From Sepioteuthis lessoniana (taxonomy: Eukaryota; Mollusca; Cephalopoda; Myopsida; Loliginidae): a stretch of 64,000 bases of DNA. The notes beneath the pieces were generated by a model. That model had not been told where the DNA came from. It searched no databases and saw only the letters and a list, made by a program, of their open reading frames with translations. The DNA lies in the NCBI GenBank assembly GCA_963585895.1, contig OY757904.1:5507515-5571514 (forward strand), in the 5' to 3' direction. The position numbers were made by a program, and so were the translations under genes. Shown here in pieces: positions 39,075 to 50,399 of the stretch (its first letter is position 1; each line of letters opens with the position of its first letter).

Positions 39075-39640
39075 CTTGGCTTTGATGTCAGTCAGTCGAT
39101 TGGTTTGGTTTGGTTCGGTTTTATGGCCCATCAACCATTGCAGGTTATCAATGCCAGTTCTATTTTTATACGTATAAACAGTTCTGTTTCAAACAATTCA
39201 GTTTAGTATAAGTATAGTTTTTTGTTTACACACAGTTAAATGTCGAAACAGTTCCATTTCAAATAATTCAGTTTAGCATAAGTAAACAGTTCCAATGTCA
39301 AAAACAGTTCTCTTTCAAACAATCCAGTTCCAGTTAAGTACACAGCTTAAATGTCAAACCAGTCCCATCTCAAACAATTCTTTTTATTACAAGCACACAG
39401 TTTAGTTCTATTTGACCCATAGATAGGACCCTATCAGGTGCTACCACTTCAGGCTAGAGTAGACCTGGAAGCGATAGCAAGGAAGGGGCACTCCGCATTC
39501 CCCAAAGCTCCAGCATGACTGAAGCCTCTGCATCAGATTGTTTAGTGTCATATTTAGGACGCTCGTTGGGCGAGTCTTACTCCTCTGCAGAGATGCAGTT
39601 GGTGTATTCAACAGCCCCAGCCGACTGAGCAAGCTGTCGG
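39075..39640 (-). repeat. Composite repeat C, copy 4
   Basis: Antisense. Terminal block TTGGTTTGGTTCGGTTTTAT with GGCCCATCAACCATTGCAGG (39100-39150), then four diverged tandem units with AAACAATTCAGTTTAG cores (39160-39400), then the body from ACCCATAGATAGGACCC... to CAGCCCCAGCCGACTGAG. Same order as the 45.5-kb copy read on the other strand. Confidence 0.8.
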
Positions 39641-39900
39641 TTGAGGCTGTCAAACATGTATACTGAGGAAGACCCGCATGGGTCCACGTGGATAAGACTG
39701 CAATCCTTAGGCTCAGGGGGCAATCGCTCCCAGGCTCTTACCAGGCAGGGCTCGGTTTATCGGCTGGCGCCTGTTTTTAAGAGAATACCAACGAAGCCCA
39801 AGACATTTTTAGAGTAACCGGGCGTGTCGTGTCTGGGATACGGTACTGCGCCAGGATCCTACGTAAACGAGTTTTGTGCCACACTTTGGTATGGTGGAAT
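39641..39900. repeat. GC-rich segment adjoining composite repeat C
   Basis: About 260 bp clearly richer in GC than the rest of the window, directly upstream (in repeat orientation) of copy 4. It may be the outer 5' part of that repeat or an independent short element. No coding motif or tRNA boxes were recognised with confidence. Confidence 0.35.
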
Positions 39901-39995
39901 ATAAAACAAACACTGAGAGTGATTAGTCTTCAAGTCGAAAGGATCGCTATTTAGTTCAATTAATGTTCAGTTACAAGCTCCGAGAATATTCAGTT

Positions 39996-39999
<4 letters not shown>

Positions 40000-40044
<45 letters not shown>

Positions 40045-40061
40045 CTCCTCCTCCTCCTCCT
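40000..40061. repeat. (CT)n-(CCT)n microsatellite
   Basis: CT array passing into a CCT array. Confidence 0.95.
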
Positions 40062-40133
40062 TTATATGTTCAACTATATTTAATTACTTATCTATGGACA
40101 AATGATAAAGCAAGCAGTAAACTAAAATCCCTC

Positions 40134-40388
40134 TCATTCGTCCCAGTAACTATAACGTGACGAGCAAGGCGCCTTTTCTCCGAACGACTTCGACATATAA
40201 AGACCAGACTTGAATGTTACGGCCTCAATGACTCTAATGGATACAATAAAGCCATGAAAATACAAACACCGGAAGTAGAGCTTTGTCTTGTTGTCTTGAC
40301 TCCCCAGGTAATCAACAACCTCACCACCATAGCAGCCAACTGCTAATAATGCTACAAACATCCAAGTGATTACGTTATACACATTCAT
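40134..40388 (-). CDS. Candidate host exon: short protein with signal peptide
   Basis: The minus-strand frame from ATG 40388 to the TGA at 40134 encodes 84 residues. It starts MNVYNVITWMFVALLAVGCYG, a convincing signal peptide (short polar start, hydrophobic core VITWMFVALLAV, small-residue cleavage site). The mature part GEVVDYLGSQDNKTKLYFRC... has NKT, a possible N-glycosylation site, and two cysteines. Upstream codons are open but have no earlier ATG. The frame may continue by splicing or end here. The GFIVSIRVIEA..KSG stretch faintly recalls the start of a galactose-binding lectin domain, but I do not claim this. It could be a first exon, a decayed exon or chance. Confidence 0.35.
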   Translation of the reverse strand: MNVYNVITWMFVALLAVGCYGGEVVDYLGSQDNKTKLYFRCLYFHGFIVSIRVIEAVTFKSGLYMSKSFGEKAPCSSRYSYWDE

Positions 40389-40433
40389 TTGAGGTCCTTG
40401 ACCAGTTCTAGACACTTTTAAATCGTCATGCAC

Positions 40434-42330
40434 GAGACATTTTGATCAGAAGCGTCAATACTTTTTTAACAAAACTTTTCGAGAAAAAAGTGTTGAGTGC
40501 CAAGGGGGGCCATTTTTAACGTTTCATTCATTATTCATATCTGTCTTGTTAAATACAGCTGCGATATTTTTTGAGCAAATCTCGTATATCCGAGATTTTC
40601 CCCACAGTTTATAAAGAAACAACAATACTTTATGCACCATCCTCTCTCACCCTTTCTTTCTCATTCAATCCTTCATTCACTCGCGCTTTCATTTTCTTTC
40701 CTATTTTTTCTCATTTTTAACATAACATTCTATAATTCTGTCTTCTATATTCTCTACCTTCTTTCATCATTTTCAGTTTATTTTCTTTCCAATTTATTAA
40801 CTCTCCACTTCTACACGCAATATTTTCTTTCTTTATTTTTTATACTTACCGGAAACCACGAACGAACAGAATTTCAGATCAGTACATAAATAAACCTGTC
40901 ATAAATTATGGTAACTACTTTGTTTATAATGTAGGCGACAGAATGAAGACGAACAAGTTCTTTTTACAAACGATCAATATTTTTTATGCAAACAATATTG
41001 ATATCACTAACATAAAATCTACTAAACAAACCTCTTTGGTTTTTACATGACTTATGGGCATCCAAATTACCGAAACACATTATACATATGCAGATTAGAA
41101 GTGGAATTTAATTTCTTAAAATAATACATGTCGTATTGACCTATCACAACAACATGTAGATTCTATGACATCATTTAAGAATTGAAATGCTCATCAGTTC
41201 ACAAAATATTATAAATCATGCAACATTTCTCTCAGCATCACACAATTTCTCATAACTAAATAATGATGAGAAAACATGTAATGGTTGTAATCATTAATCA
41301 ATAACTAACTGTTTCGTTTTGAAGTTGTTTGCAAATATATCGATTTTCAAATATCATAGTAACATTCAAATGTTCATTTTACATTCTAAAGTTATTCACA
41401 AATATTTGTCTTTTTGACAGCTTATAGCATTATATACAGAATAGTTTTAATGAAAACGTAAGATGTACATAGGAGATTTACATTACTTACATATTACAGT
41501 AGGTGTTGTATTTTTATAAATCGATAGTTTGTTTAGACTTAACTGCTAGAATAAGTGTTAATATACTTCTAGCTTTATCACCAGCCTTACAGTTTATATC
41601 AAATCTTGGTTTATAAAGAAAACGGCGGATGTACAATACGCAAGGCATTTCATCACTTTTAAGATACATGTGTACACTTAATCTGTGACTATTCAAAGTC
41701 TTATTTATTATAGAATTTATTAACGTCAGAATATGGAAATCATAATTCAAGACACATTTTATAGAATATATAAAGACTGATGGAAGCAAATCTTTCAACA
41801 GAAAATATGGATAAAAAATTGCAGAGACATTTTGATATTTGAATTCTCAATTTAGAATTATTGAAATGTCAGACTTAACTTTCATTTTTAAATAGAAATT
41901 TATATTATTTCTTGCTAAAGTCCCGTTTAACAATTTTAGATTTAAGTTTTAAGAGCAAATTTTTAAAGTAATTGAATTGAATAACTGTGAAAATTTCGGA
42001 AAGGAGGTGAAATAGTTAACGCACAAAATACCTGACAGAAAATCATAGAAGTGGATTTTAACTAAATTGAAAGTTTAAAAATTAAAACTGCAATTTCTAA
42101 AATATAAAGGCGTGTTTTTGTAGGGTTATTTTTGTTTGTTTGCTTGTTTTTTTCTATGGTATTTAAGTTTAAAGTATTTACTAGAAAATACCATATTACC
42201 CATGATCAGGTCACAAGTAATAAATAAGCTTTGATTCTGGTATGGCCACATCATACTATCCATAAAAATGGTCTTGTATTAATATGAATAAATGAGGTAC
42301 TAAAACATAAGATTTGCCCCGGAATTTATC
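40434..42330. other. Unique AT-rich sequence, nothing recognised
   Basis: A TATA-like sequence (minus-strand TTATAAAC at about 40.61 kb) lies about 220 bp upstream of the candidate exon, which may be coincidence in this composition. Nothing else was seen. Confidence 0.4.
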
Positions 42331-42334
42331 TTGA

Positions 42335-44885
42335 AAGTTAGTATTGAGGACTCGATGGTCATCCGGTGATTATTCAACTTTTAAGTACACAATGACGACC
42401 ACAGCCGTTCACCTTTTTACCAATATAATGATACCTCTTGAGGAAAAAAAAACGAAATGGAATAGGGTTGACAACAAAAATGTTATCCACTACTATTTCA
42501 AAATCATTCCCTCCAAAAGAGGTTATAGGAAACGAGTTATTGAACTTTGGAAGGAATCTAATATGTAATACAACAAAGGATTATAGACCCAGTAAGAATG
42601 ATTCAAAAGCAAGGATAGTCTTCTGATCTTGAAATACTTAAAATATATGGACCGGTAGCCTATGAAGAAAGAGTTCACCAAGAAATCCCTTAAAAAGCAG
42701 AAAAATAAAATAATGAACACCAGAGAAAAATGGAAAACAGTACTGCTACGACTTCATCAAATTTAATACAGAAAAAAGAAATTTTGTTGATCTTATAAGG
42801 AAAAGCATGATTAAAGAGAATGAAGAATTACTTTCCCTATGGAAAAATGAAATAAGAAACAGAAAAGTTGAATACACTACTTAGATATATCACAATAGAT
42901 AACATCACTGACTTGACTCTAATTTATACATGAGCGAAAGTAACCAGTGAAAAATTAGATTTCTCAAAAAGGAACCAAGTCGAAAAAAGAAACACAAGCC
43001 GAATGGGAACTAAGACTAGAAAAAAGAATAAAACTACTACAAGGACCTAAAGGAAAGAAACACACACAAGAAAACCGTGGAATGAAATAATTAATGAAAG
43101 ATAACAGCAGCAGAGAAGATTGGCAATTCAGCAAGAAAAGAAGTGGGAAGGCGACACGCCACCATTTAGGACTGTCTTGAAGTAGAAATTTAGGGGCTCA
43201 AAGAATTTACACAAATATATAAAAAGTTTCAAAATCTTTTAACAAGTTGTCAACTTCATCACGATAACCATAAAAACGGAAGTGTAACAAATAGCAGGAA
43301 GACAAACCCTACTAGAAGTTAAAATGAAATCACCACTAATATTTTCTATAGCGATGATGCCACTAGATTATATCCAAAAAAATGAGGCCACACATTTACA
43401 AAGTCGAAAAAAGGATAAATGAACTTATGTGTGTGAACGATATTAGGACGTTTGATAAGAATAAAGAGGAATTAGAATCCCAAAGAGAAATTGTTAGAAT
43501 CTTAAGACAAGATATTATAATGGAATTTGAAATTGAAAAATGTGCAATTCTTTAAAGGAATAAAATAAAAACAGACTCAGCTGAATGAATGAAACTACTC
43601 AATCAAAAAAGCATCACAACACTTGGAAAAAGAGAAGCTACAAATATCTGAGAATATTAAAAGCGAATACGATGAGGCACACAAAGGTGAAAGAAAAAGC
43701 GAAAAATATAATAGCTCAGAAAAACAATAAAACTACTTGAAATCAAACTCTACAGCATAATAATAAAGACAAAAAGGAATTGTAAAAAAAACGAGAAAAC
43801 AACAATTAGAAAATCTAAAAAAAGAAAAATGGAAAGAAAAATAACTTTATGGATACTTCAAGCAACAAACAAAAGAATTAGCGCACGAGATAACCTTGAT
43901 ATGGAGGGGAAAGCCGAAGAATGAAAATGAATCTTAATTGATAGCAGCACAAAATAATTTCATATGAACTCATCATCATCATCATATCGTGCTGGCAGCA
44001 CGGATATCCCTGACCCTCTTTCGCCACTCCTCCCTATCGTTCATCGCCCTAGGTAGGTCTTCAGGACAACAACCTGTATCCTCACATAGCTGCTGAATGT
44101 ACGTTCGTGCTGGTCGTCCTGCTTTTGCGCGGCCGTGTGTGGGGATCCATGAGAGTACATCTCTTATGAGTTCATCTCTGCTTCTCCAGCAATGTCCTGC
44201 ATGTCTGGTTCGCCTAACTTGAATAGTTTTCGTGATAGGGGGCAGGTGGCCGTACATATGAACTAATTATATATAAAGCTGAAATTGCAAGTGTGGAGAG
44301 ATGAAAAAGTTAATCCTACGATATGTGAATGAAATAAACTTGAACAAAAGAAATACAGTAGTAGGCAAGATTGGATAGGAAACTAATTCATTGTGAATTA
44401 TGGAAGAGATTAACGTTTCCTCATTCTGACAAATGGTATTTACATAAAGCAAAATATATTAAAGAAAATGAGACAAACAACATTTTCTGGGACTTTTTGA
44501 TACAACTGGATCACCCAATCCTGGAGAGAAAACCAAATCTAATTTTAGTTGATGAAGAAAAGGATCAGAACAATTAATAGACTTCATCGCTCGATTGGCT
44601 CACAGGTTTAAAGTGAATGTAATTGAAAATCTAAATAAATGTATGAACCTTTATTCATGGAACATGAAAATGGCAGCGATACTAATCTTAGCCTAGTCCT
44701 CGGAACAATCTCGAAGAACCTAGAAGGGTTAACCCAAAGATACGAGAAAGGCTTATGACCTTCCAGATTAGATTGAGATCAATAAGGATAGTAAGAAGAG
44801 TTCAGGAAATCTAAGAAGGTATTTCTGAGACTCCAGTGAAAAACTCCCAGCAAGAACTGGTATGAAAAAATATCAAGTAGTAAAA
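42335..44885 (+). mobile_element. LINE-A copy 5, old but longest, split by LINE-B
   Basis: Covers more of the LINE-A protein than any other copy. Upstream of RT: KRGYRKRVIELWKESN and lysine-rich linker blocks (42.4-43.15 kb). RT: SPLIFSIAMMPLDYI near 43.33-43.38 kb and EFEIEKCAIL near 43.53 kb. Downstream: KWKEK-LYGYFKQ, then after the insert HCELWKRLTFPHSDKWYLHKAKYIKENETNNIFWDFLIQLDHPILERKPNLILVDE (the endonuclease start) and a VKKL..FTRSRKAYDLPD-like end. Many stops and shifts, so much older than copy 3. Interrupted at 43971-44254. The 3' end GGTATGAAAAAATATCAAGT resembles that of copy 1. Confidence 0.8.
43971..44254 (-). mobile_element. LINE-B copy 6 nested in LINE-A, 10-bp target duplication
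   Basis: A 284-bp insertion. The minus strand encodes YGHLPPITKTIQVRRTRHAGHCWRSRDELI, GRPARTYIQQLCEDTGCCPEDLPRAMNDREEW without a stop, and ends in an (ATG)n tail at 43971-43985. CATATGAACT flanks it on both sides (43961-43970 and 44255-44264). Its protein is almost identical to that of copy 1 at 2.2 kb, so both are recent, while the host LINE-A is old. Confidence 0.92.
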
Positions 44886-45185
44886 TAATATATTCAGATA
44901 AGTATATGAAAGCTTTGAAGTTTGTGAAAAAAGTAAAAATACCTTTGATAGACTCAAATAAAATGCTTATTAGGTTTTTATACAATCATCATTTAATTAA
45001 ACATTGTACATTTATATGCTTGCTGAATTTTAATTTTGGTCGTGGTTTTATCGATTTTGAATGAATTTAGAATTATCTATTTTCCAGCATAAAAAGATTA
45101 TATTCTGAAAGAAAAGAAATAGCTCTTCTGTCCATGACTTAGTGGAGTTTCTAAAGTGTATGGAATTTACGGCAAAAAAGTCAGC

Positions 45186-45188
<3 letters not shown>

Positions 45189-45227
<39 letters not shown>

Positions 45228-45248
45228 TAGATAGATAGATAGATAGAA
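45189..45248. repeat. (AT)n-(GATA)n microsatellite
   Basis: AT array followed by a short GATA array. Confidence 0.95.
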
Positions 45249-45508
45249 GGTTTGATTTTTTTTTTATTGAATAGAAAAACATAACGGCGTATAACAAAGT
45301 TCTACTCGGCATTTGATTTATATTATATTTCGTAAAACAGCAAAAATTGCACATTGTTGTGAGATGTTTCTAATCACATCAGAATTAAATTGATCACTTC
45401 AAAAGTGAAGCGATTTTCAGTCCAACTTGCAAACTAATAATAAGAGTTTAATGTCTTCGTTCATGCTTATCCTGACCATTATAATTTCTGAAGAGGGATA
45501 ACTATAAA

Positions 45509-46600
45509 GGGCTGATTGCCCAATCCGCTGGGGATGTAGAATACACCAACTGCTTCTCTGCAGAGGGGTAAGACCCGCCCCAACGAGTGTCCTGGATATG
45601 ACACTAAACAATCTGATGGCATGGTTCCAGTATTGCTGGAGCTTTGGGGAATGCAGAGTACCCTTTTATTGCCATTGCTCCCAGGTCCACTCTGGCCCGG
45701 CGTGATAGCACCTGATATGGGTCCTATCTATGGTTTAAATAGAACTAAACAGTGCTTCCTTCACTAATTTGATTTTTGCATTTAAACTGCATATTTATGC
45801 TTAAAATAGAACTGTTTTGACATTTAAATTATGTACTAATGCTAAACTGAATTGCTCGAAATAGAACTGTTTTGACGTCTAAACTGTGTACTCATGCTGA
45901 ACTGAATTATCTGAAATAAAACTGTTTTGACATATAACTCTGAGTATTGCCAGCCGGCTGGGGCTGTAGAATACACGGAGTGCACCTCTGCAGAGGGGTA
46001 AGACTCACCCCCTATTCGTGTCCTGGATATAACACTAAGCAATCTGATGGTGAGGTTACAGTAATGCTGGAGCTTTGGGGGATACGGTGCACCCCCTCAT
46101 TGTCATTACTCCCAGGTCCACTCTGGCCCGGCGTAATAGCACCTAATAGGGTCCTATCTATGAGTTAAATAGAACTAAATGCATACTTATGCTAAACTGA
46201 ATAGTTTTACTAAACTAAATAGCTTAAAATAGAAATGTTTTGACAATTAAACTGCACTTACATTTAAACTGTGCGCTTATGCTAAACTGAATTATTTGAA
46301 ATAGAACTGTTTTTTGACATTGAAACTGTATTTACACTAAACTGATTTGTTTAACATAGAACTGTTTTGACATTTATCTGTGTAAATAAAATCTGTACGC
46401 GTACTAAATTGAATTAGTTGCATTAGAACTGTTTGAATAAACTGAATAGTTTGAAATAGAAATGATTTTGACCATTAAACTGTGTACTCATGCTAAACTG
46501 AATTGTTTGAAATAGAACTGATTATTTACATAAAAATGGATTTGGCTTTAAATAACCTACAAAGGTTGATATGCCATAAAGCCCAACCAACCATACAAAG
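45509..46600 (+). repeat. Composite repeat C, copy 5: body-array-body-array-terminus
   Basis: Longest version. Body 1 (45509-45750) has GGGATGTAGAATACACC, CTCTGCAGAGGGGTAAGAC, TGTCCTGGATATGACACTAA, CCAGGTCCACTCTGGCCCGG and GGGTCCTATCTATG. A tandem array (45760-45945) of 55-bp units follows, each with GAACTGTTTTGACATTTAAA and GCTAAACTGAATTGTTTGAA. Body 2 (45946-46165) repeats body 1, then come a longer, more diverged array (46166-46530) and a terminal block TGGCTTTAAATAACCTACAA followed by AGGTTGATATGCCATAAAGC. No protein or RNA gene signature was seen. Confidence 0.85.
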
Positions 46601-47555
46601 GGTTGACTTTAGATTACTTCCGCTTCTTTATTCTTTTGCAGTTAATTATAATGTAAATTATATAAATAAAATGCAATTCAACATAGGACGAGTTTATATT
46701 GAGAAAAATGAGAAAAGGAATGAAAAGAATAATTATTCTTAGTAATCAACCCAAGAAGAGACGAATTGCAAGTATTTGCGACACAAGAAACATTCATTTA
46801 ATGAAGCTAAATTACCAGAGCCAGGTTCATAAATCACTCTGTAAGGACACATTAACAATGACTTTTCAAAGAAGTCTGTCCCGTAAATTTCTCTGGAAGC
46901 ACAGAATTACAACAAAAGTAGAAATAAATAGATTGTTTGATAAACAGAATCCATTTGTTAACTAAATTATGTTAATAGCCCTGTTTGACTTTCATAATGC
47001 ACTTTGGGAAAATAAACCTTAACATCCGGTGGAATTCGATCCAAACTTTCTCATACTGAGGCTGAGGGGCTCTGATCCACTTAGTAGTAATTAACTGAAT
47101 TAAATAAAAAGAAATATATTGGCTGCATAGCCACTAACCAACTACACCATTTTACATTTTTAACGGCGTGACGGAAATCCATCAACCGTCACCTATTCAC
47201 TTAATCGATTATTCTGAATGGCCTATTTCCTAGCAACCATCAAATGCGAGAAATGATTTGTGTCAAATGTTTATTCATTGTTTTCCCATGACCAGAGAAT
47301 AATTCGCGAGGGTCTTTAGATTTCTGATTATTTATTTGTAATAATATTTTAATATAATTCACCACGAACAAAACATTTTCTTTTATTACTTTTATGTTTT
47401 TGGGGGTTTTTTTTTCAATTCTTCCCCCGATAATGTGTCAATAATGTCGCGTATCAAGAATGTTCTGTTCTTTTTCATAATTTAGAATTTCTGAGTATTA
47501 TGCAAATATAATTGTAATAATACTAATCGCCAGTAAGATATTCTGGATCATTGTT
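46601..47555. other. Unique sequence, weak tRNA-like patch
   Basis: A plus-strand frame at about 46.70-46.97 kb is basic and has no known domain. A minus-strand GGTGTAGTTGGTTAGTGGC near 47.15 kb and GGATCGAATTCC near 47.04 kb look like A and B boxes but are too far apart for a tRNA, so at most a decayed SINE head. Confidence 0.35.
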
Positions 47556-47559
47556 TTGG

Positions 47560-48240
47560 ATATATTGATCATAGAACGAAAAAAATGGATGGCAAAGCTG
47601 AAAGTTTTACACCCGACGAATAACATAAACAGACTCTACTTGAGAAAAAAAAAGGAGGAAGAGAAAGTTCAGGGACACGAAGAATTAACAAAAAAGAACA
47701 GAGAAAGACTGATTATAATTGCTAGTAACAGCAATATCAACAGGATTACTTTAAGGACAAACAGGAAAACAACAAAAAGAAAATCTAGAAAACAAAAATG
47801 GGAAGAAAAACAACTATATGGATACACCATATATTTTTATATATTCAGACGAAAGAAATTGCACGTAAGATGACCGAAAGATGGCTACGTAGGAGACTCC
47901 TGAAGACAAAAAGTTAATCTCTGTTAAGGGTAGCACAAAATAATGTCAATTGGACTAATTATATCAAGACAAAAATTGACGATACGCAGAAGTGTAGGAC
48001 ATGTGGTTATAGAGATGAAACTGTAAAGCATAAAATCGAAGAATGCAACCAATTTGTACAAAAGAAATACAATTGTAGGCATGACAGTTTGGGAAAGCAG
48101 GTCTACTGGTATCTGCGCAAAAAACTAAAGTTTTACCATACTGACAATTGGGATATGCACAAACCAGAATTTGTCCAAGAAAATCTGACGCATCAAATTA
48201 TGTGAAACTAAGAGATACAAAGAAATCACAATATGCAGAC
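47560..48240 (+). mobile_element. LINE-A copy 6, truncated at both ends
   Basis: It reads LKVLHPTNNINRLYLRKKKEE, matching ALHPRDDVDRLYVSRKEGG of the good copy, then KWEEKQLYGY. It continues with NWTNYIKTKIDDTQKCRTCGYRDETVKHKIEECNQFVQKKYNCRHD (CCHC finger) and LKFYHTDNWDMHKPEFVQENLTHQ. It stops before the endonuclease core near 48.24 kb. Two or more breaks. No TAA array at the 5' side. Confidence 0.78.
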
Positions 48241-48871
48241 TAATACATATATATATACATATGCAAATATATATTCCTGCTTAGAATATTTTAGAGGCAG
48301 TCGGTATTCAAACGAACTGACGTTTGATATGTAAGATGCATTTCATTGAATTTCTCTCGGCAAATAGAGAAATCGTTTCTGATATTCATCAAAGCCAGCA
48401 GAACGTTGACAGAGACCAGACAGTGAATATAAGCACGTTCAGGCAGTACTTAGTGAATCTATGCTGTGGTGAAAGAGAAGTGCGTGCCAAGCTAACTGTT
48501 AACACATGAGTGCCTTGATTAGCTTCCTTACGCGAATCGAGCCGCTAAAAGATGGACTACAAAGTAAAAGTTTCATTCAATGATGCTGACAATTGTTGCC
48601 TTGGAAAAATGTCTCGCTTCAATGATGAAGATTTTTTAATCCAAATCCACAAGCAAATATACGGTGAGCTTACTTGAAGACAGACAAATTCTCCTATAAT
48701 TTGACTTACAAAAAATTTTTCAAGTGACTCTCATTATTTGATGAATAATTCTTTTTACCTATTCGACCTTTTCTCTTCAGAATAGGATAACTCAATTTTT
48801 GAAGAACTTTAAATTTATTTTGTGTTCAGAAATTCAAAATAAGATTATGATGAATGACATATTATATCTAC
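48241..48871. other. No recognised feature
   Basis: Short open frames near 48.32-48.65 kb have no recognisable motif. Confidence 0.45.
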
Positions 48872-48931
<60 letters not shown>

Positions 48932-48963
48932 ATATATATATATATATATATACATATATATAT
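48872..48963. repeat. (CT)n-(TA)n microsatellite
   Basis: Long CT array followed by a TA array with CATA interruptions. Confidence 0.95.
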
Positions 48964-49494
48964 TCGAATGTGGAAATATTGAAGAAAATGTTGCTAACCT
49001 TGCAGAGAGTGGAGAAATAGACCTCATCAAAGGAAAGTAATTTTCAAATTGTATGTATTTACCTAACTCCGCTTTCAAATAAGATGCGGTGCAAGGTCAT
49101 TTGTTGAGAGTATAGCTGGTTTGAATTAGGTTTTCCTTCTCATTGACTTTTAATTCAACAAAGTTAGCAAAAACAGTCTGCCCAACTAGCTGGATTCATA
49201 CTTTAACGTTAGCTTTAAGGGAACACATCTTCGCCAATTGATATATTACACCTTTGAAATTAATATGAATTTAAGAAAAACATTTGAAGATGAATGTTCT
49301 TACGATTAGGTCAATTGTAGATAAATGAATAATCATTGCCTTGTCGAAATAAAACACCGAATTTTCAACAAGGCAAAAGTAACAATGATACAATAGGAGT
49401 GTTCAATACCAATAAACAGCCGATTAAAATATGAAAAGAATAGTTTTCCCTCCAAGATTTTACCACAACTTATATTGAAGAAACTGTATTAGGT
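48964..49494. other. No recognised feature
   Basis: Unique AT-rich sequence. Confidence 0.5.
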
Positions 49495-50215
49495 GTATCA
49501 AAGGAAGTGATCCGGTAGAACGGGGTTCAATCCCAATGACTAAAAAAATGGTGAGTATTACTTTTTTTGCGGACTTTTGTCCTCATCTTGGTAGTTTTTG
49601 TCGTTTTTCTTTCTACGTTTCGGCCAAATTTCACCTCTGGACATGACTATGGAAGACCAGATAAGGAGAACAAATAATTGGATTTATAAGAACAAAAAAT
49701 CCAACCTTCATCGCCACTTCGGGGCTGTCTCTACGGTTCCAGGTGAGAAATGTCAGAAGGTAGCGGTTTCAATTCCTACCCAAGCCGGCCAGAGGGTTAC
49801 TTGGTCAAAAAGTGGTGCGATAGACAACAACTATGAAGGCAGTTATTACTTGGGATACGGTTACAAGACTCAGCATTCCTATCCGAGGTCGTGGTTAATC
49901 ACCTAAAGACGACCAGAGGTGAAATTTGGCCGAAACGTAGTGAGAAAAACAACAAAATCTCCCTAGATGAGGACAGAAGTCCGCAATAAAAATTAATACT
50001 CAGATTAAAAAGCTTCATCTCCAAAAGGATTCCCAATAAAGACAATTTAAAAAATGGTACTTGATACCTTCTAGCTTGACATTGAGCATTATAAAGTTTG
50101 GATCAAGTGTTAGTGGAGCAGTCCAGGGAAAGGAGTAGCACTGTCCTCAACACTTCAGTGTAGCAGCTATTGAAAAGGTAACCTTCGGATCGCCCTTTAC
50201 TTTTACTTTTACTTT
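49495..50215 (+). repeat. tRNA-derived SINE, copy 3, split by an insertion
   Basis: The head with B box GGTTCAATCCC ends at 49551. The body resumes near 50036 with AAAGACAATTT, GGTACTTGATACC, AGCAGTCCAGGGAAAGGAGT, GCAGCTATTGAAAAGG and an ACTTTTACTTTTACTTT tail at about 50198-50215. The two halves together match copies 1 and 2. A 497-bp element sits between them, flanked by AAAAAATGG. Confidence 0.82.
49552..50048. mobile_element. Fold-back element with about 90-bp inverted repeats
   Basis: Left arm 49552-49640 (TGAGTATTA...CTACGTTTCGGCCAAATTTC...CTCTGG) and right arm 49913-50002 are inverted repeats with only scattered differences. A 272-bp centre has no known motif. A 46-bp tail follows the right arm. 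AAAAAATGG flanks it at 49543-49551 and 50049-50057. The arms contain CCGAAACGT and AGACGACCAGAGG, reminiscent of the ends of Penelope-like elements, so it may be a non-autonomous derivative made of two inverted terminal repeats. A MITE-type DNA element is the alternative. Confidence 0.8.
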
Positions 50216-50399
50216 ATATATATATATATATATAGGAAAGTGACTAGGAATCGTTTTCTGTCTTCTTGAGGAGTCATTTTTCATTATATATATATGGTGC
50301 GGAAGAAAAAATTAGGAATACTCAGGTATAACAAAAAAGACTCTATTATAAAACAGATTTACTTTTGATTTTAAAAAATAAACAACAATTAAGGCGATA

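Noticed and set aside
43971-43986. CATCATCAT runs as CRISPR-like or regulatory repeats
   Set aside because: They sit at every LINE-B 3' end and are the element's trinucleotide tail.
46699-46965. Basic open frame after composite repeat C copy 5
   Set aside because: No recognisable domain, no conserved neighbour and AT-driven lysine/asparagine bias; insufficient to call a gene.
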